Shown: in pieces, positions 49,432 to 59,272 of the stretch | Layout of the letters: each line of letters begins with the position of its first letter | Position numbering within the stretch: the stretch's first letter is position 1 | From: Bog-473 sp963809715 | GTDB taxonomy: Bacteria; Actinomycetota; Acidimicrobiia; Acidimicrobiales; RAAP-2 | NCBI GenBank assembly: GCA_963809715.1 | Contig: CAWEKO010000007.1 | Coordinates: 434,001 to 498,000, forward strand | Direction of reading: 5' to 3' | Length of the DNA stretch: 64,000 nucleotides | Program-made: the position numbers and the translations under genes | Notes under the pieces: generated by a model | What the model saw: the letters and a program-made list of their open reading frames with translations, nothing else | Told to the model about the DNA's origin: nothing | The model's database searches: none

Positions 49432-51912
49432 TTACTCCGAGTTCAGGATCAGGTTGGTCGGGGTGTTGGCGGCCCGCCGCCCCGGTATGGCGGCGACCAC
49501 GTTGGCCAAGACCAGCGCGCCGAGCGCCACCAGCCCGGTGGCCAGGAGTGGAACCGTGGCGTCGGGGATGGCGAAGAGTTCATGTGCGAAGAGGTCCCAC
49601 ATGGCGTGGCCGAACACGATGCCGAGGGGCACGCCGATACAGACCCCGATGGCCACGGTCACCGTCGACTGCCAAGCCACCACGGCGGAGAGTTGGCCGC
49701 GGGTAAAGCCGAGCGCCTTGAGCAGGGCCAGGTCCCGCCTCCGCCTTCGGGCCGAGGTCAGGAGGGTCAGAGTGAGAGCCGCCACGGCACCGGCGGACAG
49801 TCCGACGGCCAGGATCAAAGGAGCCGCTCCGATGGCCTGATAATCGGTGATCTCGGCCGGGCGGATGTCGGTGAAGCTGAGGACGCCGGCCGACCCGGAC
49901 TCGAGTCGGTTCAACGATTTCACCATGGCGGCGAGCGAGCGCTGTGCCGTCGCCGCGCTCACCGACGGAGCGAAGCGCACGAGGATGGCGTTCGGGCCGG
50001 GGTCGGTCAGGCCGAGGAGCGCTGGCACACTCGGGGGGATCAAGCTCTTGTCGACGAAGGCGCCCGAGCCGATGGAGAGGTGCAGCCCGAACCCGATCCC
50101 GACGGTGGGCATGGTGGCCACGCCCACGATGTGCAGCACGGACGACCTGGATCCGTTGGACGCGCGGACGGTCTCGCCCAGCCGCTTGTGCAAGTCGGAC
50201 AGGGTCTCAGGTCCCAGGACGACCTGGTCGGGTGCATCGACTTCGTGGCCGGACAAGAGCGCCGGAGCGATTCGGGCTCGCGTGTCAGCGGCGACGACCG
50301 GAACGGCTTTCCCGTCGAAGAGCAGCGAGTCGAAGTCGATACCGGACCAGCCTGTCACGGAGTGGTTGTCGTTGAGCAGGCGAGCGGCCTGGGTCTGCGG
50401 AACGTTGCCGTACCCCGCGTCCGACTCGAGCATGGCGCTCCAGTTCCATCCGTAGAGACGGGGAGTGCCGATGAGCGTGTTCAGGCTGTTGCCAAAGGTG
50501 AGGGTGCCCACTACCACGATGATGGCGAGCGAGGAGGCCAGGATGGACGAGCGCACAGGTACGGACGTGCGCCCGTGTCCGCCCTCGAGGGCGAACCGCA
50601 GGCCGAGCAGCGTCGTGATCGGCACGTCCACCCCAACGGCAGCCCGGGTGATGTGGCGTACCCGGAGCGGCCGGTTAGCCAGACGTGCCGCCCGCAGACC
50701 TCGGGAACCTCGGAAGTTCAATGCCGCCGCGACCGCGCCCAGGACGACCACGAGACTCAGCGCACCGAGCCCGAGCACAGTCCAGTCGACGGTGATTCTC
50801 GAGGCCGGAACGACCGACTGCAGCGGCCCCAGGACAAGCAGCGGAGAGAGCGCGACCGCGACGACGGCCGCTCCCGCGGCTCCGAGCACAAGGGAGATCG
50901 CTATCCCGAGCAAGGAATCCGTGGCGGTGTTCCATGGCCGTGCCCCGACGTACCACATGACCTCGCGTTCCTCGCTGGTCACGAGAATCAGCCGCCCCAT
51001 GAGTTGAATGGCGATGAGAACTGTGGCGAGGCCGGCGATGAGGCCGAACACGGCCAACGCGATCGCTTCCGGCTTGACTGCCTGCTGTGCTTCGTTCTCG
51101 ATCACCGACGTCACGTGGAAGTAATACGGGTCCCCGGGCGGCAGCAGGTGGAGGTAACCGGATTCGACCGCCGGGACGTCCGCGGCGCCGCGGCGCAGTG
51201 TGAGCCCGCTCCAGGCGTAAGTGATACAGCAAGAGACCAGCGGGCGCGTGAGAGCGGGCGTCAAGATCATGGTGGGAAACGTGTCGATTTGATCCTGTAC
51301 GACCTCCGTGTTGGCGACGCCGATGCCGGTGATCCGCACATTGACGACGCGGGTGGCCGGACTCGTCGGAAACCCGCTCTGACCCAGCTGCGCATTGGAG
51401 AAGAACCCGAAGCGGACGACCGAGCCGACGTGCCACTTGTACATTTTGGCGGCGAACTCGTTGACCATGGCCTCGTCGGGTCGGCGCGGATCGGGCCGTG
51501 TGCCGTGCACGATGGTGATCCGATCCTGGTCGAAATAGAGCCCATTCAGGCTGGCGATGGGGTCGAAGTTGGAAGTGAACAACGGGCTGTGGGTATCGAC
51601 GTGGCCCGACTTCGTCACCGGAGCGGCATTTGGGGAGACATAGGTCCTGAGCGACGTCACCTGGGGCAGGTGGGCGATCTTTTGGAGGATCTTCGGGTTG
51701 TACGGCCCGACATCAATGGCGAGGTCCGACGGGTTGGTGCTCTTCAGGAAAGTCGGGAAGGCGGACGCGCTGCGCCGGGCACCGGTGATGCTGCCCAACG
51801 AGAGACCACCGACCACGGCGACGAGCACAATGATGCCGACATAGCTGGTCCAGCGCCGCGGCAGGTCCAACCTGAAGCGGTACCAGGCGACACGCCAGAT
51901 GTCCGGGATCAC
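49432..51912 (-). CDS. Large FtsX-type ABC transporter permease
   Basis: An 826-residue protein: an N-terminal membrane segment (VGIIVLVAVVGGLSLGSITGA), a long extracellular domain, a middle set of helices (about 300-430, VFGLIAGLATVLIAIQLMGRLI onwards), a second soluble domain and a last helix set with the FtsX fold (ALTLLTSARRRRRDLALLKALGFTRGQLSAVVAWQS). The tail RAANTPTNLILNSE is typical. Such permeases pair with an ATPase (MacB/LolCDE-like) to export lipids or peptides or to act as mechanotransmitters; the ATPase is not in this window. A related permease lies at 55811-58183. Start ATG or GTG 51912 with a long leader. Confidence 0.9.
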   Translation of the reverse strand: MIPDIWRVAWYRFRLDLPRRWTSYVGIIVLVAVVGGLSLGSITGARRSASAFPTFLKSTNPSDLAIDVGPYNPKILQKIAHLPQVTSLRTYVSPNAAPVTKSGHVDTHSPLFTSNFDPIASLNGLYFDQDRITIVHGTRPDPRRPDEAMVNEFAAKMYKWHVGSVVRFGFFSNAQLGQSGFPTSPATRVVNVRITGIGVANTEVVQDQIDTFPTMILTPALTRPLVSCCITYAWSGLTLRRGAADVPAVESGYLHLLPPGDPYYFHVTSVIENEAQQAVKPEAIALAVFGLIAGLATVLIAIQLMGRLILVTSEEREVMWYVGARPWNTATDSLLGIAISLVLGAAGAAVVAVALSPLLVLGPLQSVVPASRITVDWTVLGLGALSLVVVLGAVAAALNFRGSRGLRAARLANRPLRVRHITRAAVGVDVPITTLLGLRFALEGGHGRTSVPVRSSILASSLAIIVVVGTLTFGNSLNTLIGTPRLYGWNWSAMLESDAGYGNVPQTQAARLLNDNHSVTGWSGIDFDSLLFDGKAVPVVAADTRARIAPALLSGHEVDAPDQVVLGPETLSDLHKRLGETVRASNGSRSSVLHIVGVATMPTVGIGFGLHLSIGSGAFVDKSLIPPSVPALLGLTDPGPNAILVRFAPSVSAATAQRSLAAMVKSLNRLESGSAGVLSFTDIRPAEITDYQAIGAAPLILAVGLSAGAVAALTLTLLTSARRRRRDLALLKALGFTRGQLSAVVAWQSTVTVAIGVCIGVPLGIVFGHAMWDLFAHELFAIPDATVPLLATGLVALGALVLANVVAAIPGRRAANTPTNLILNSE

Positions 51913-52437
51913 CGAGCCTGCCCCGCCCGTCGCTGGCCGTTACGGGCGGGGACAAGCACCGTGAGTTGGCCGCCGTCTCGTTCGTGCTTCGTACGGCATG
52001 TTTCCTTTATCCCACAGCTCGGGTCATCGCACCAGGGTGACACCCGCACCGGGAGGGTGGTGCTACCCATCCGGCGGCCCCTGGGGTCATCGGTCGTGGA
52101 GCCGGCGCCTTCGATTAGCTGGGTCGATCCGGCGTCGTCTTCGTGTCTTCGTGTCAACCAAGTGACTGCAGTACGGGCCTCAACGGAGGCACGGGCCACC
52201 AATGACGCGGACGGAGCCCTCGTTCCGGCACGTCACAAACGAGCGCCCGTAGACGCCCGGTTCGATCCCTTGACGACGGCAGCCGCTCTGGTTGCCGAGC
52301 AGGCCTCAGACCGCCGCCTACGTTCTAGCGAGAACGCAAACCTGGGCGGCCCAGCTCTCCCCATCAGCCTTGATGACCTCGCATTCCAGTTCGGCCTGGC
52401 CTCCGCTTTCGGCTGTGCTCCTCGTGAGGACGCCGTC
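51913..52437. other. Divergent intergenic region (525 bp), no recognised gene
   Basis: Between the permease start (minus) and the phospholipase-type gene (plus), so it probably contains both promoters. Long frames across it are shadows. A tRNA-like T-loop string at 52259 (GGTTCGATCCC) has no matching tRNA arms. Confidence 0.5.
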
Positions 52438-53901
52438 GTGTCCGAAACAATGGAAAGTGGGCACTCAGAGACCCCTGCCCGAGCCGCACCCCCGTCTATT
52501 GTCGGGGGCATCGCGAGTCGGCTCACACCGGGGGATGAGAGACAGGTGACACTCAATCGAAGGCAATTCCTCGGTGGGGGATTGGCCGGCGCATCATTGC
52601 TGCTTGGAGCAAGTGGCCAATTTGCGTCGACGGATGGCGCAGGCGCAGCAGCCGTTTCAGAGCGCAAGGGCGTCCTCGAAGCCGGAACCCTGCCCTTTCC
52701 CAAACGTCCTCCCGGCACCGATCAGGTGCCGGAGATCGAACACTTCGTCGTCGTGATGATGGAGAACCATTCGTTCGACAACATTCTCGGGCTCATCGGC
52801 AGAGGCAACGGGTTCACCCTTGGATCCGATGGCAAACCGACGGCGAAGAACCCTGATGGTCATGGCAACGACGTCCACGCCTTCCACATGCCCACGGAGT
52901 GTCAGACCGATGGTGTGGGAAACGATTGGAGGGTGACGCACGAGGCCTACGACGGGGGCTCCTGCCAAGGGTTTGTCACCAGCACCACACCGGAAGCCAT
53001 GGGCTACTTCACCAAGGCGGACCTTCCATTCAGCTGCGGCATGGCCAGCGTGTTTCCCATCGCCGATCACTACTTCTGTTCGGCCATGGCGCAAACCGAC
53101 CCCAACCGTCGCTATCTGATTGCGGGGACCTCCCTCGGCCTGATCAACGACACCTTTCCCACGGAGTTGCCCCCGAACGGCGTGATCTTCGAGCAGTTCA
53201 ACAAGCACGGCATCAGCTGGAAGGACTACTACTCCAATCTGCCGAGCCTCGGCGTCTTCCTCCCGCTGCTCGCTGACCCCATGCTCCGCAGTGGTGTGGT
53301 CAAGATCGACCAGTTCTTCGAAGACGCCGCTGCCGGAAAACTTCCCGCCTTCAGCCTTGTCGAGCCCAACTACGACAAACAGTCTGAAGAGAATCCACAG
53401 GACATCCAATACGGCGATCAGTTCGTGGGCCAGGTCGTCAACGCGGTCATGTCCAGCCCGAATTGGTCCAAGACCATGCTGATCTGGACCTACGACGAAC
53501 ACGGCGGCTACTACGACCACGTGCCGCCCCCGGCCGCCGTACCCCCCGACGACGTACCGCCCGCTTTGGGACCCGGCGATCCTCCCGGAGGCTTCGACCG
53601 CTACGGATTCAGGGTTCCGTGCGCCGTGGTCAGCCCGTACTCCAAGAAGAACTACGTGTCTCACACGGTCTACGACCACACTTCGATCCTCAAGACCGTC
53701 GAGGAGAAGTGGAACCTGCCCGCGCTCACCCGGCGCGACGCGAACGCCAACAGCTTGTTCGATATGGTGAATTTCCACGAGAAGCCGGCGTTCTTGAAAC
53801 CACCCAAGCTGCCCGCGGCACCGAACCCGGCGGTCAAGGCCGGCTGCCTGACGACAGGAGCCGGTACCATCCCCCCGCCGTCGGCCGTTACCAAGGCCTG
53901 A
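52438..53901 (+). CDS. Tat-exported phosphoesterase (phospholipase C / acid phosphatase type)
   Basis: A 487-residue enzyme. The twin-arginine signal is RRQFLGGGLAGASLLLGASG (Arg41-Arg42), so it is exported folded. The phosphoesterase family motifs are EHFVVVMMENHSFDN (101-115, metal Glu/Asn and the nucleophile region), LLPFSCG..FPIADHYFCS and WTYDEHGGYYDHVPPP (the metal Asp/His/ Glu). These match the phospholipase C/acid phosphatase (PF04185) family, which hydrolyses phosphocholine-type lipids or phosphoesters at the cell surface. GTG 52438 follows GAGGACG; ATG 52450 is possible. About 40 residues precede the signal, unusually long, so the true start may be later. Confidence 0.92.
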   Translation: MSETMESGHSETPARAAPPSIVGGIASRLTPGDERQVTLNRRQFLGGGLAGASLLLGASGQFASTDGAGAAAVSERKGVLEAGTLPFPKRPPGTDQVPEIEHFVVVMMENHSFDNILGLIGRGNGFTLGSDGKPTAKNPDGHGNDVHAFHMPTECQTDGVGNDWRVTHEAYDGGSCQGFVTSTTPEAMGYFTKADLPFSCGMASVFPIADHYFCSAMAQTDPNRRYLIAGTSLGLINDTFPTELPPNGVIFEQFNKHGISWKDYYSNLPSLGVFLPLLADPMLRSGVVKIDQFFEDAAAGKLPAFSLVEPNYDKQSEENPQDIQYGDQFVGQVVNAVMSSPNWSKTMLIWTYDEHGGYYDHVPPPAAVPPDDVPPALGPGDPPGGFDRYGFRVPCAVVSPYSKKNYVSHTVYDHTSILKTVEEKWNLPALTRRDANANSLFDMVNFHEKPAFLKPPKLPAAPNPAVKAGCLTTGAGTIPPPSAVTKA

Positions 53902-54284
53902 CCGAGGATCTGCTTCTCCCGGGACACGTGCGAAGTCCTGCTTCGAACCTGCTGTTCACCTCTGGCCGATGTGCAGCTGGAGAAATGGAGCTCGAGCGGG
54001 CAAACGACCGACGTAAAAGCTCCCGGCCGAGGCTGGGGCCGAGGCCGAGCTCGACTCGTCGATGCTCAAGGAGTTGACCGAGGGAAATTCCTCACCCCGG
54101 ACCGTCCAAGTGAGCGAGTCCCTCTCGGTGAGAGTTTGGTACCTCGGGGTGCTCTCGGTCGCATCCGCAAGTGTCCCTCGACGACCCATGACAAGCGTGT
54201 GACGCGGCGGCTCGTCACTATATGGTTGCCTTTTTCCCCACTACCGTGTCGGACGGCGCGACCGCCTCTAGATGGGAGCAACGG
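53902..54284. other. 383-bp stretch with no recognised gene
   Basis: Between the phosphoesterase and the esterase gene. The last 60 bp upstream of the ATG contain an AT-rich CACTATATGG stretch that may be a promoter. No hairpin with T-run recognised. Confidence 0.45.
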
Positions 54285-55274
54285 ATGGTAGTGGATGACG
54301 AAGGACAGACCACCGCCGGGCGGGAGGTTGCCAGGTTCATCAAGGTGCCGACTTCGGTCAGCAAGCAAGCCCAGCAGTTCCTCAGCATGGACATGTTCGG
54401 TGGCGGCGCGGGGCGAATCGTCCCGAGGGACATCGCCGGATGGAAAGCCCTGATCAAAGAAACCGACGAGTTGCTCGTCGCCGTCATGGGTGCTCAGGTC
54501 GAACACCTCCGTTCGTCGGTTCAATCCACGTCGGTCGGCGGAGTACCGATATTCGTCGTTACCCCGGAGGGTGTGGAAGAGCGTGCCACGCCGCCGATCT
54601 ACTTGGACATCCACGGCGGTTCGCTGGTGATGGGCAGCGGAAAGGCGTGCGAAGTGATGGCACGAAGGATGGCGGCCCAAGTGCAGATGCAGACATGGTC
54701 CGTCGATTATCGGATGCCCCCCGACCATCCCTATCCCGCCGCGCTGGATGACGTCCTTGCCGTCTACCGAGCTCTGCTCGATGTCCGTTCAGCAGAGCAG
54801 ATCGTGGTGGGTGGGGGTTCGGCCGGTGGCAACTTGGCTGCCGCGCTGATGTTGCGAGCGCGCGACGAGGGCCTGCCCCTTCCGGTCGCACTCATCCTGC
54901 TGACGCCGGAGATCGACCTGACCGAGTCCGGCGACTCGTTCCAAACGAATCTGGGCATCGACTGCGTCCTGACCGAGAGCCTGGCCGACTCCATCGCCCT
55001 GTATGCCGGTGACCACGATCTTCGAGACCCGTATCTGTCTCCACTGTTCGGAGACCTGACCGCCCCGTTCCCACCGACCTTTCTGCAGGCTGGAACCCGA
55101 GACCTGTTTTTGTCCAACACCGTTCGGATGCACCGGAAGCTCCGTGCCGGAGGCGTCGATGCACAACTCCACGTGTTCGAGGCCATGCCTCACGGCGGGT
55201 TCTTTGGTGCCCCTGAAGACGACGAACTGACTGACGAGATCCGTCGTTTCCTGGCCACCCACGTCGAAACCTGA
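54285..55274 (+). CDS. HSL-family alpha/beta hydrolase (esterase/lipase)
   Basis: A 329-residue hydrolase. The oxyanion loop is HGGS (110-113), the nucleophile Ser179 is in GGGSAGG (177-182), the acid Asp273 is in GTRDLFLSN, and His303 is in MPHGGFFG. This is the hormone-sensitive-lipase family with helical cap (MDMFGGGAGRIVPRDIAGW). It hydrolyses short esters or acylglycerols, cytosolic or membrane-associated. ATG 54285 has GGGAGCAACGG in front; an upstream ATG at 54222 is less likely. It stands beside the phosphoesterase gene, which may mean a lipid-breakdown pair, but the distance is 380 bp. Confidence 0.93.
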   Translation: MVVDDEGQTTAGREVARFIKVPTSVSKQAQQFLSMDMFGGGAGRIVPRDIAGWKALIKETDELLVAVMGAQVEHLRSSVQSTSVGGVPIFVVTPEGVEERATPPIYLDIHGGSLVMGSGKACEVMARRMAAQVQMQTWSVDYRMPPDHPYPAALDDVLAVYRALLDVRSAEQIVVGGGSAGGNLAAALMLRARDEGLPLPVALILLTPEIDLTESGDSFQTNLGIDCVLTESLADSIALYAGDHDLRDPYLSPLFGDLTAPFPPTFLQAGTRDLFLSNTVRMHRKLRAGGVDAQLHVFEAMPHGGFFGAPEDDELTDEIRRFLATHVET

Positions 55275-55810
55275 TAGCCGCTCACTTCGCGAAGGTCGCA
55301 AGTAGCCCCCAAGAGGCGGTCTTTTGCACTGTGTCCTCGAGGACGGGAACGGTTGGTCGCTGCGGGACTCCGCATTTCTCTGACCTCGCTTGAACCTGCG
55401 GCTTGCATTGACCGACCTGGCGCTCAGCGTCGAAGCGTTGGATATCTGGGTGTTGGACGATCGAACCCTCGGTCTGAAGTTCCACTTGGCTGCCGGCCGG
55501 GGCACAGAGCGCTACGGGATTTCTTGCGTCAAATACATGTCATGTTTGGCGAAGGTGGCCGCTGATCAGAGCATGGCTGGCTTTCTGATCGTCCCGATGG
55601 TCTACGTGGGATTCCAGTCCGGAATTGGAGTGGAAGCACCCGCAGGGGCGTTGGTGTTGCCACCACCAGCCGATACGGCCTACACCCTGCCGCCACGCCT
55701 TCCCGGGCGTCACCATGGTGCCATGGCGAGCGCTCTTGTACGGGGCCGACCGGGATCCGTCCCCCTCGGACTCTAGATTCCACCCCCGTGAACACCCGGA
55801 GACCCCGCCC
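55275..55810. other. 536-bp stretch with no recognised gene
   Basis: Between the esterase and the second FtsX permease. A frame from 55390 codes for 128 residues but has no family features, so I do not call it. The end before ATG 55811 may contain the permease promoter. Confidence 0.45.
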
Positions 55811-58183
55811 ATGAGCTTCGTCCCATACTGGTCCCGGACCCGTCTGCGAACCACGTGGGGATCGTCGTTGGCCCTGGTCCTGGTCATTGGGCTGGCGGGC
55901 GGAACGGTGCTCGCCCTCACCGCCGGCGGACTGCGCACCGACTCGGCGTACCCCCGTTTCTCGGCCCAGTACCGCGCGGCAGACGCCACTATGTTCCAAT
56001 ACTCGAACGGGCCGGACATGGTTGCCGCCATCGCCAAGGTGGTTCGCTTCCCAATGGTCGCAGCCTACGGTCGGATACAGGGTTACGACCAGAAGAACGG
56101 CACGACGGTCGGCGCACCCCTTGGACGGGGGTTCGAGCACACTGTCGGCGTCCCCCGGCTCCTCTCGGGCCGGCTGCCGACGGCGCCCGACGAGATCGCG
56201 CTCGATTGGACAGTGGCTGACCGGATGCACGAACGGGTGGGGGACACCTACCGGGCCATCTTGCTCTCCAACGAGAACGGTCGGTCGGTGACGTATCCGC
56301 TCCGGGTGGTTGGCATTGCCGCCAACACGCTGAACTTCCCCCCGTACAGCTCTGCCGGAGCAGGCGGAGTCCTCCTCGTCACCTCGTCGTTCATCGCCAA
56401 CCACGAAGCAGAACTCGGGCAGCCGAGCATCGGGATCATGGTGCGTCTGCACGGTGGCGAGGCAGCGGTGCCGGCCTTCGCCCGCGCGGTGGTCGCGCAG
56501 TTCCCCGATGCCCCCATGATCGTGCAGGGGTCCGCGCTCCAGACGGCCGCGATCGTCAGTGCGATCCATCCCGCGGCCATTGCGCTGTGGCTTCTCGGCG
56601 GTTCGCTGGCCCTGGTGGCAATCTTCGTGCTCTTTCAGCTTCTTGGCCGCCTGAGCGCAGCGGAGGAGGATCCCTACACGACGGCACTCGCGCTGGGTGC
56701 CTCCCGGCGCCAGCTCGCCGCGGTGGAGCTCGTCCGCACGGTGGCCATCGGGCTGATCGCTGCCGCTCTCGCTGTCGTGACTGCCGTGGCGCTCTCACCC
56801 ATCTTCCCCCTGGGCACGGCGCGGGTCGCCGAGCCCGAACCCGGGGTGGCGATGAACGCGCTCGTCCTCGGCGTCGGCGCCGTGGCCATCGTGCTCCTCA
56901 CTGCGGCGCTGGCCGCCTGGCCGGGATGGCGGACCACCCGGGATGCGGCCCGCCTTCGGAGCTGGCAATCGCGCCAGGCGTTCAGCTCGGAAGGCTCGGC
57001 CTGGTCCCCTCGGTGGCTGTGGCTCCGCCCCGTGGTCTGGATGGGTGCCGTCCACGGACTGCGGGCCGGAAAGGGCGCTTCGTCGGTGCCGGTCCGGGCG
57101 TCGGTGGTCTCGCTCGTGGTCGCGGCCAGCGGATTGGCGGCCGCCCTGACCTTCGGCGCCAGCCTCAACCACATGTTCGCCACGCCGGCTATGTACGGGT
57201 GGACCTGGGACGCCCACATCTATGACGCCGGTAATGCTGGTACCGGGCATTTGAAAGCCACGTTGGTCGCCGACCCCTGGCTACGGGACGTGGACCTGGC
57301 CGACACAGGCCTTCCCTTGCGCATCGCCGGTCACACTGTGGAAGGGGTGGACTTCGAGCAGGAAAAAGGTGCGGTCCGCTTCATTGTTACGGAGGGGCGG
57401 AAGCCCTCTGGCTCGGCCGAGATCGCACTGACGTCACCCCTCATGCGCCAGTTGGGCGTGCACCTGGGCAGCCACGTACCCGTGCAGGTCACCGCGGTCG
57501 ATGGACCGACAAGGATGCTCACGGTGGTCGGCCAGCAGGTGGGTCCCGCAATCGCCACCAGCACGTCCGGATCGAACGAGGCCTTGATGAGCCGGAATGC
57601 GCTGCTGGCTTTCGTGCCCCAGCGTGAGAAAAGTCACGTCCCTACGACCACCGACGCGTTCGTCGATTTTGCTCCCGGGGCTGAGACTCCGGATCACATG
57701 GCCCAACTCCAGCACCAGATGGGAACCGAATACAGGATCTTCCGGGCCGAGCCGCCCGTCGACATCCTCAGCTTCGGCCGGGTGCAGAACCTCCCTGTCC
57801 TACTGGCCCTGCTGCTCACCGGCCTCGCGGTGGCCACGCTCCTCCTCACGTTGGTAAGCAGCGCACGTCGCCGGCGGCGCGATCTCGCCGTGCTCAAGTC
57901 GCTGGGTTACCGCCCGCGCCAACTGGCGGGCGTGGTGGTCTGCCAGTCGACCGCCATGACCGTCGTCGGCTTGATGGTGGGGATCCCGCTCGGCATCGCA
58001 GTCGGCCGATGGCTGTGGATACTGGTCGGCTCCCACCTTGGGATCCTGACCGACACTGTGATTCCTACGGGTCAGATCGCCGTGATGGCGTTGGCCGCGC
58101 TCATCGCTGCCAATCTGGCGGCGGCGTGGCCTGGCTGGGTGGCGGCTCGCACGCCCGCCGGCCTGGCACTTCAGGTCACCTGA
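55811..58183 (+). CDS. FtsX-type ABC transporter permease
   Basis: A 790-residue permease. The N-terminal membrane helix is SLALVLVIGLAGGTVLALTAGGL; the first extracellular domain, a middle set of four helices (about 300-415), a second extracellular domain and the final FtsX core (TLVSSARRRRRDLAVLKSLGYRPRQLAGVVVCQST) are in the same order as in the permease at 49432, to which it is clearly related. The tail is AARTPAGLALQV. Substrate unknown; an ATP-binding subunit is lacking in the window. ATG 55811 is near the first helix. Confidence 0.92.
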   Translation: MSFVPYWSRTRLRTTWGSSLALVLVIGLAGGTVLALTAGGLRTDSAYPRFSAQYRAADATMFQYSNGPDMVAAIAKVVRFPMVAAYGRIQGYDQKNGTTVGAPLGRGFEHTVGVPRLLSGRLPTAPDEIALDWTVADRMHERVGDTYRAILLSNENGRSVTYPLRVVGIAANTLNFPPYSSAGAGGVLLVTSSFIANHEAELGQPSIGIMVRLHGGEAAVPAFARAVVAQFPDAPMIVQGSALQTAAIVSAIHPAAIALWLLGGSLALVAIFVLFQLLGRLSAAEEDPYTTALALGASRRQLAAVELVRTVAIGLIAAALAVVTAVALSPIFPLGTARVAEPEPGVAMNALVLGVGAVAIVLLTAALAAWPGWRTTRDAARLRSWQSRQAFSSEGSAWSPRWLWLRPVVWMGAVHGLRAGKGASSVPVRASVVSLVVAASGLAAALTFGASLNHMFATPAMYGWTWDAHIYDAGNAGTGHLKATLVADPWLRDVDLADTGLPLRIAGHTVEGVDFEQEKGAVRFIVTEGRKPSGSAEIALTSPLMRQLGVHLGSHVPVQVTAVDGPTRMLTVVGQQVGPAIATSTSGSNEALMSRNALLAFVPQREKSHVPTTTDAFVDFAPGAETPDHMAQLQHQMGTEYRIFRAEPPVDILSFGRVQNLPVLLALLLTGLAVATLLLTLVSSARRRRRDLAVLKSLGYRPRQLAGVVVCQSTAMTVVGLMVGIPLGIAVGRWLWILVGSHLGILTDTVIPTGQIAVMALAALIAANLAAAWPGWVAARTPAGLALQVT

Positions 58184-58465
58184 CCACACAGGGCGTACCG
58201 CGAGCGATTCATCTCCGTGTCCGGCGCGCTTCTTTGGGATCGTCCGAAGCGAGCCAGACCCTACAAAGGCCCGGAAGCACCCGGAGGCGTCGTGAGAAGT
58301 TTGTTCCAAGTCGGTGGCAAATGCCGTCAGAACACTCGTTGGGTGAGACGGACCGCCATTCCGACTAGCCAAATGCCCACCGACAACCTCGTCAGCAGCG
58401 TGCGGCTCCGACGCCAGGGGACGACCTGTCAGTGCGGGTCTCCGCAGCCGGTTCGAGTTATCCAA

Positions 58466-59272
58466 CTAGCCGAGGCGCGCGATCGCGAGGGCCGCGGCAA
58501 GAAGGACCACGGCCCACGACATGGCGAGCAGGGCTCGCTCCAGCGGAGCCAACAACATCCGCTCGTCGATCGGCATCATCTCGCCGCTCGCCAGCGTGAT
58601 CTGACCTGCCACCGCCGTGCTCCGTCGACGGATGAGCCGTGCCCGCGTGCTCAGTTGACGCTGGGCGGCCGAAAGCGCGAAGGCCGCGGCTGCAGCGATC
58701 ACCGGACTGACCGCCAGACGGTCCGTCTGGGCCACATAGCCGACCAGTACCGGGAAACTCCCCCAGGCCAAGGCGAAGCCTGCATCGTTGTGGATCAGTC
58801 CGCCAAAGAGCTCAAAGTTGTAGGCGACGACGAGCACCGGCCCTAGCACCAAGAAAGGGATCAGGGCCCAACCGACACGGAACACGCCGGCGATACCGAG
58901 AGCAACCGCTGCCCCCAGACCTAGCACTGTGACGGCCACGAGCGCCCGCGCCGGGATGTGGGTTCCAAGGGGACGGCCGTTCAATTCGTCGAGCGAGTGC
59001 GCCGCCAGCCCCACGGCGAAGAAGAACGCCAACAGTGTGGCCACCAACCGCGTTCCGTTGACAGTTGGCGCAAGGCAGGCGCCGATGACGACATAGGCCA
59101 AATGCCATGCCGTGTAAGGAGGATGGAGCAGGGTCCACCAATCGCGCCAGCCGCCGCTCCGGGCAGCGTAGAAGGCGGGTCGTCCTTCTCTGGAGCCCTC
59201 GGCGTGTAATTCTCCGAGTGGAGCCCCAGCCGGCTCTGCGTCGCTGGCGTCTGGTGAAGGTTCCTCAGTCAC
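58466..59272 (-). CDS. UbiA-like prenyltransferase or membrane protein of the quinone cluster
   Basis: A 268-residue protein with about seven to eight membrane helices. HSLDELNGRPLGTHIP after the second helix resembles the first Asp-rich motif of UbiA enzymes, and YNFELFGGLIHNDAGFALAWGSFPVLVGY the second region; the N-terminal 40 residues are cytosolic. UbiA proteins transfer a prenyl chain onto an aromatic or lipid acceptor. The canonical NDxxDxxxD is weakened, so I state UbiA-like only. It starts 8 bp before the stop of the UbiE gene (overlap), on the same mRNA. Confidence 0.75.
   Translation of the reverse strand: MTEEPSPDASDAEPAGAPLGELHAEGSREGRPAFYAARSGGWRDWWTLLHPPYTAWHLAYVVIGACLAPTVNGTRLVATLLAFFFAVGLAAHSLDELNGRPLGTHIPARALVAVTVLGLGAAVALGIAGVFRVGWALIPFLVLGPVLVVAYNFELFGGLIHNDAGFALAWGSFPVLVGYVAQTDRLAVSPVIAAAAAFALSAAQRQLSTRARLIRRRSTAVAGQITLASGEMMPIDERMLLAPLERALLAMSWAVVLLAAALAIARLG

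Noticed and set aside
52255..52275. Possible tRNA T-loop (GGTTCGATCCC)
   Set aside because: No acceptor, anticodon or D-arm pairing fits around it.
49582..53901. A 1439-codon plus-strand open frame
   Set aside because: The first 950 codons are antisense to the FtsX permease and have no motifs; only the part from 52438, with the Tat signal, is a gene.
55390..55776. A 128-codon plus-strand frame before the second FtsX permease
   Set aside because: Composition changes along the frame, no motifs and no supported start.
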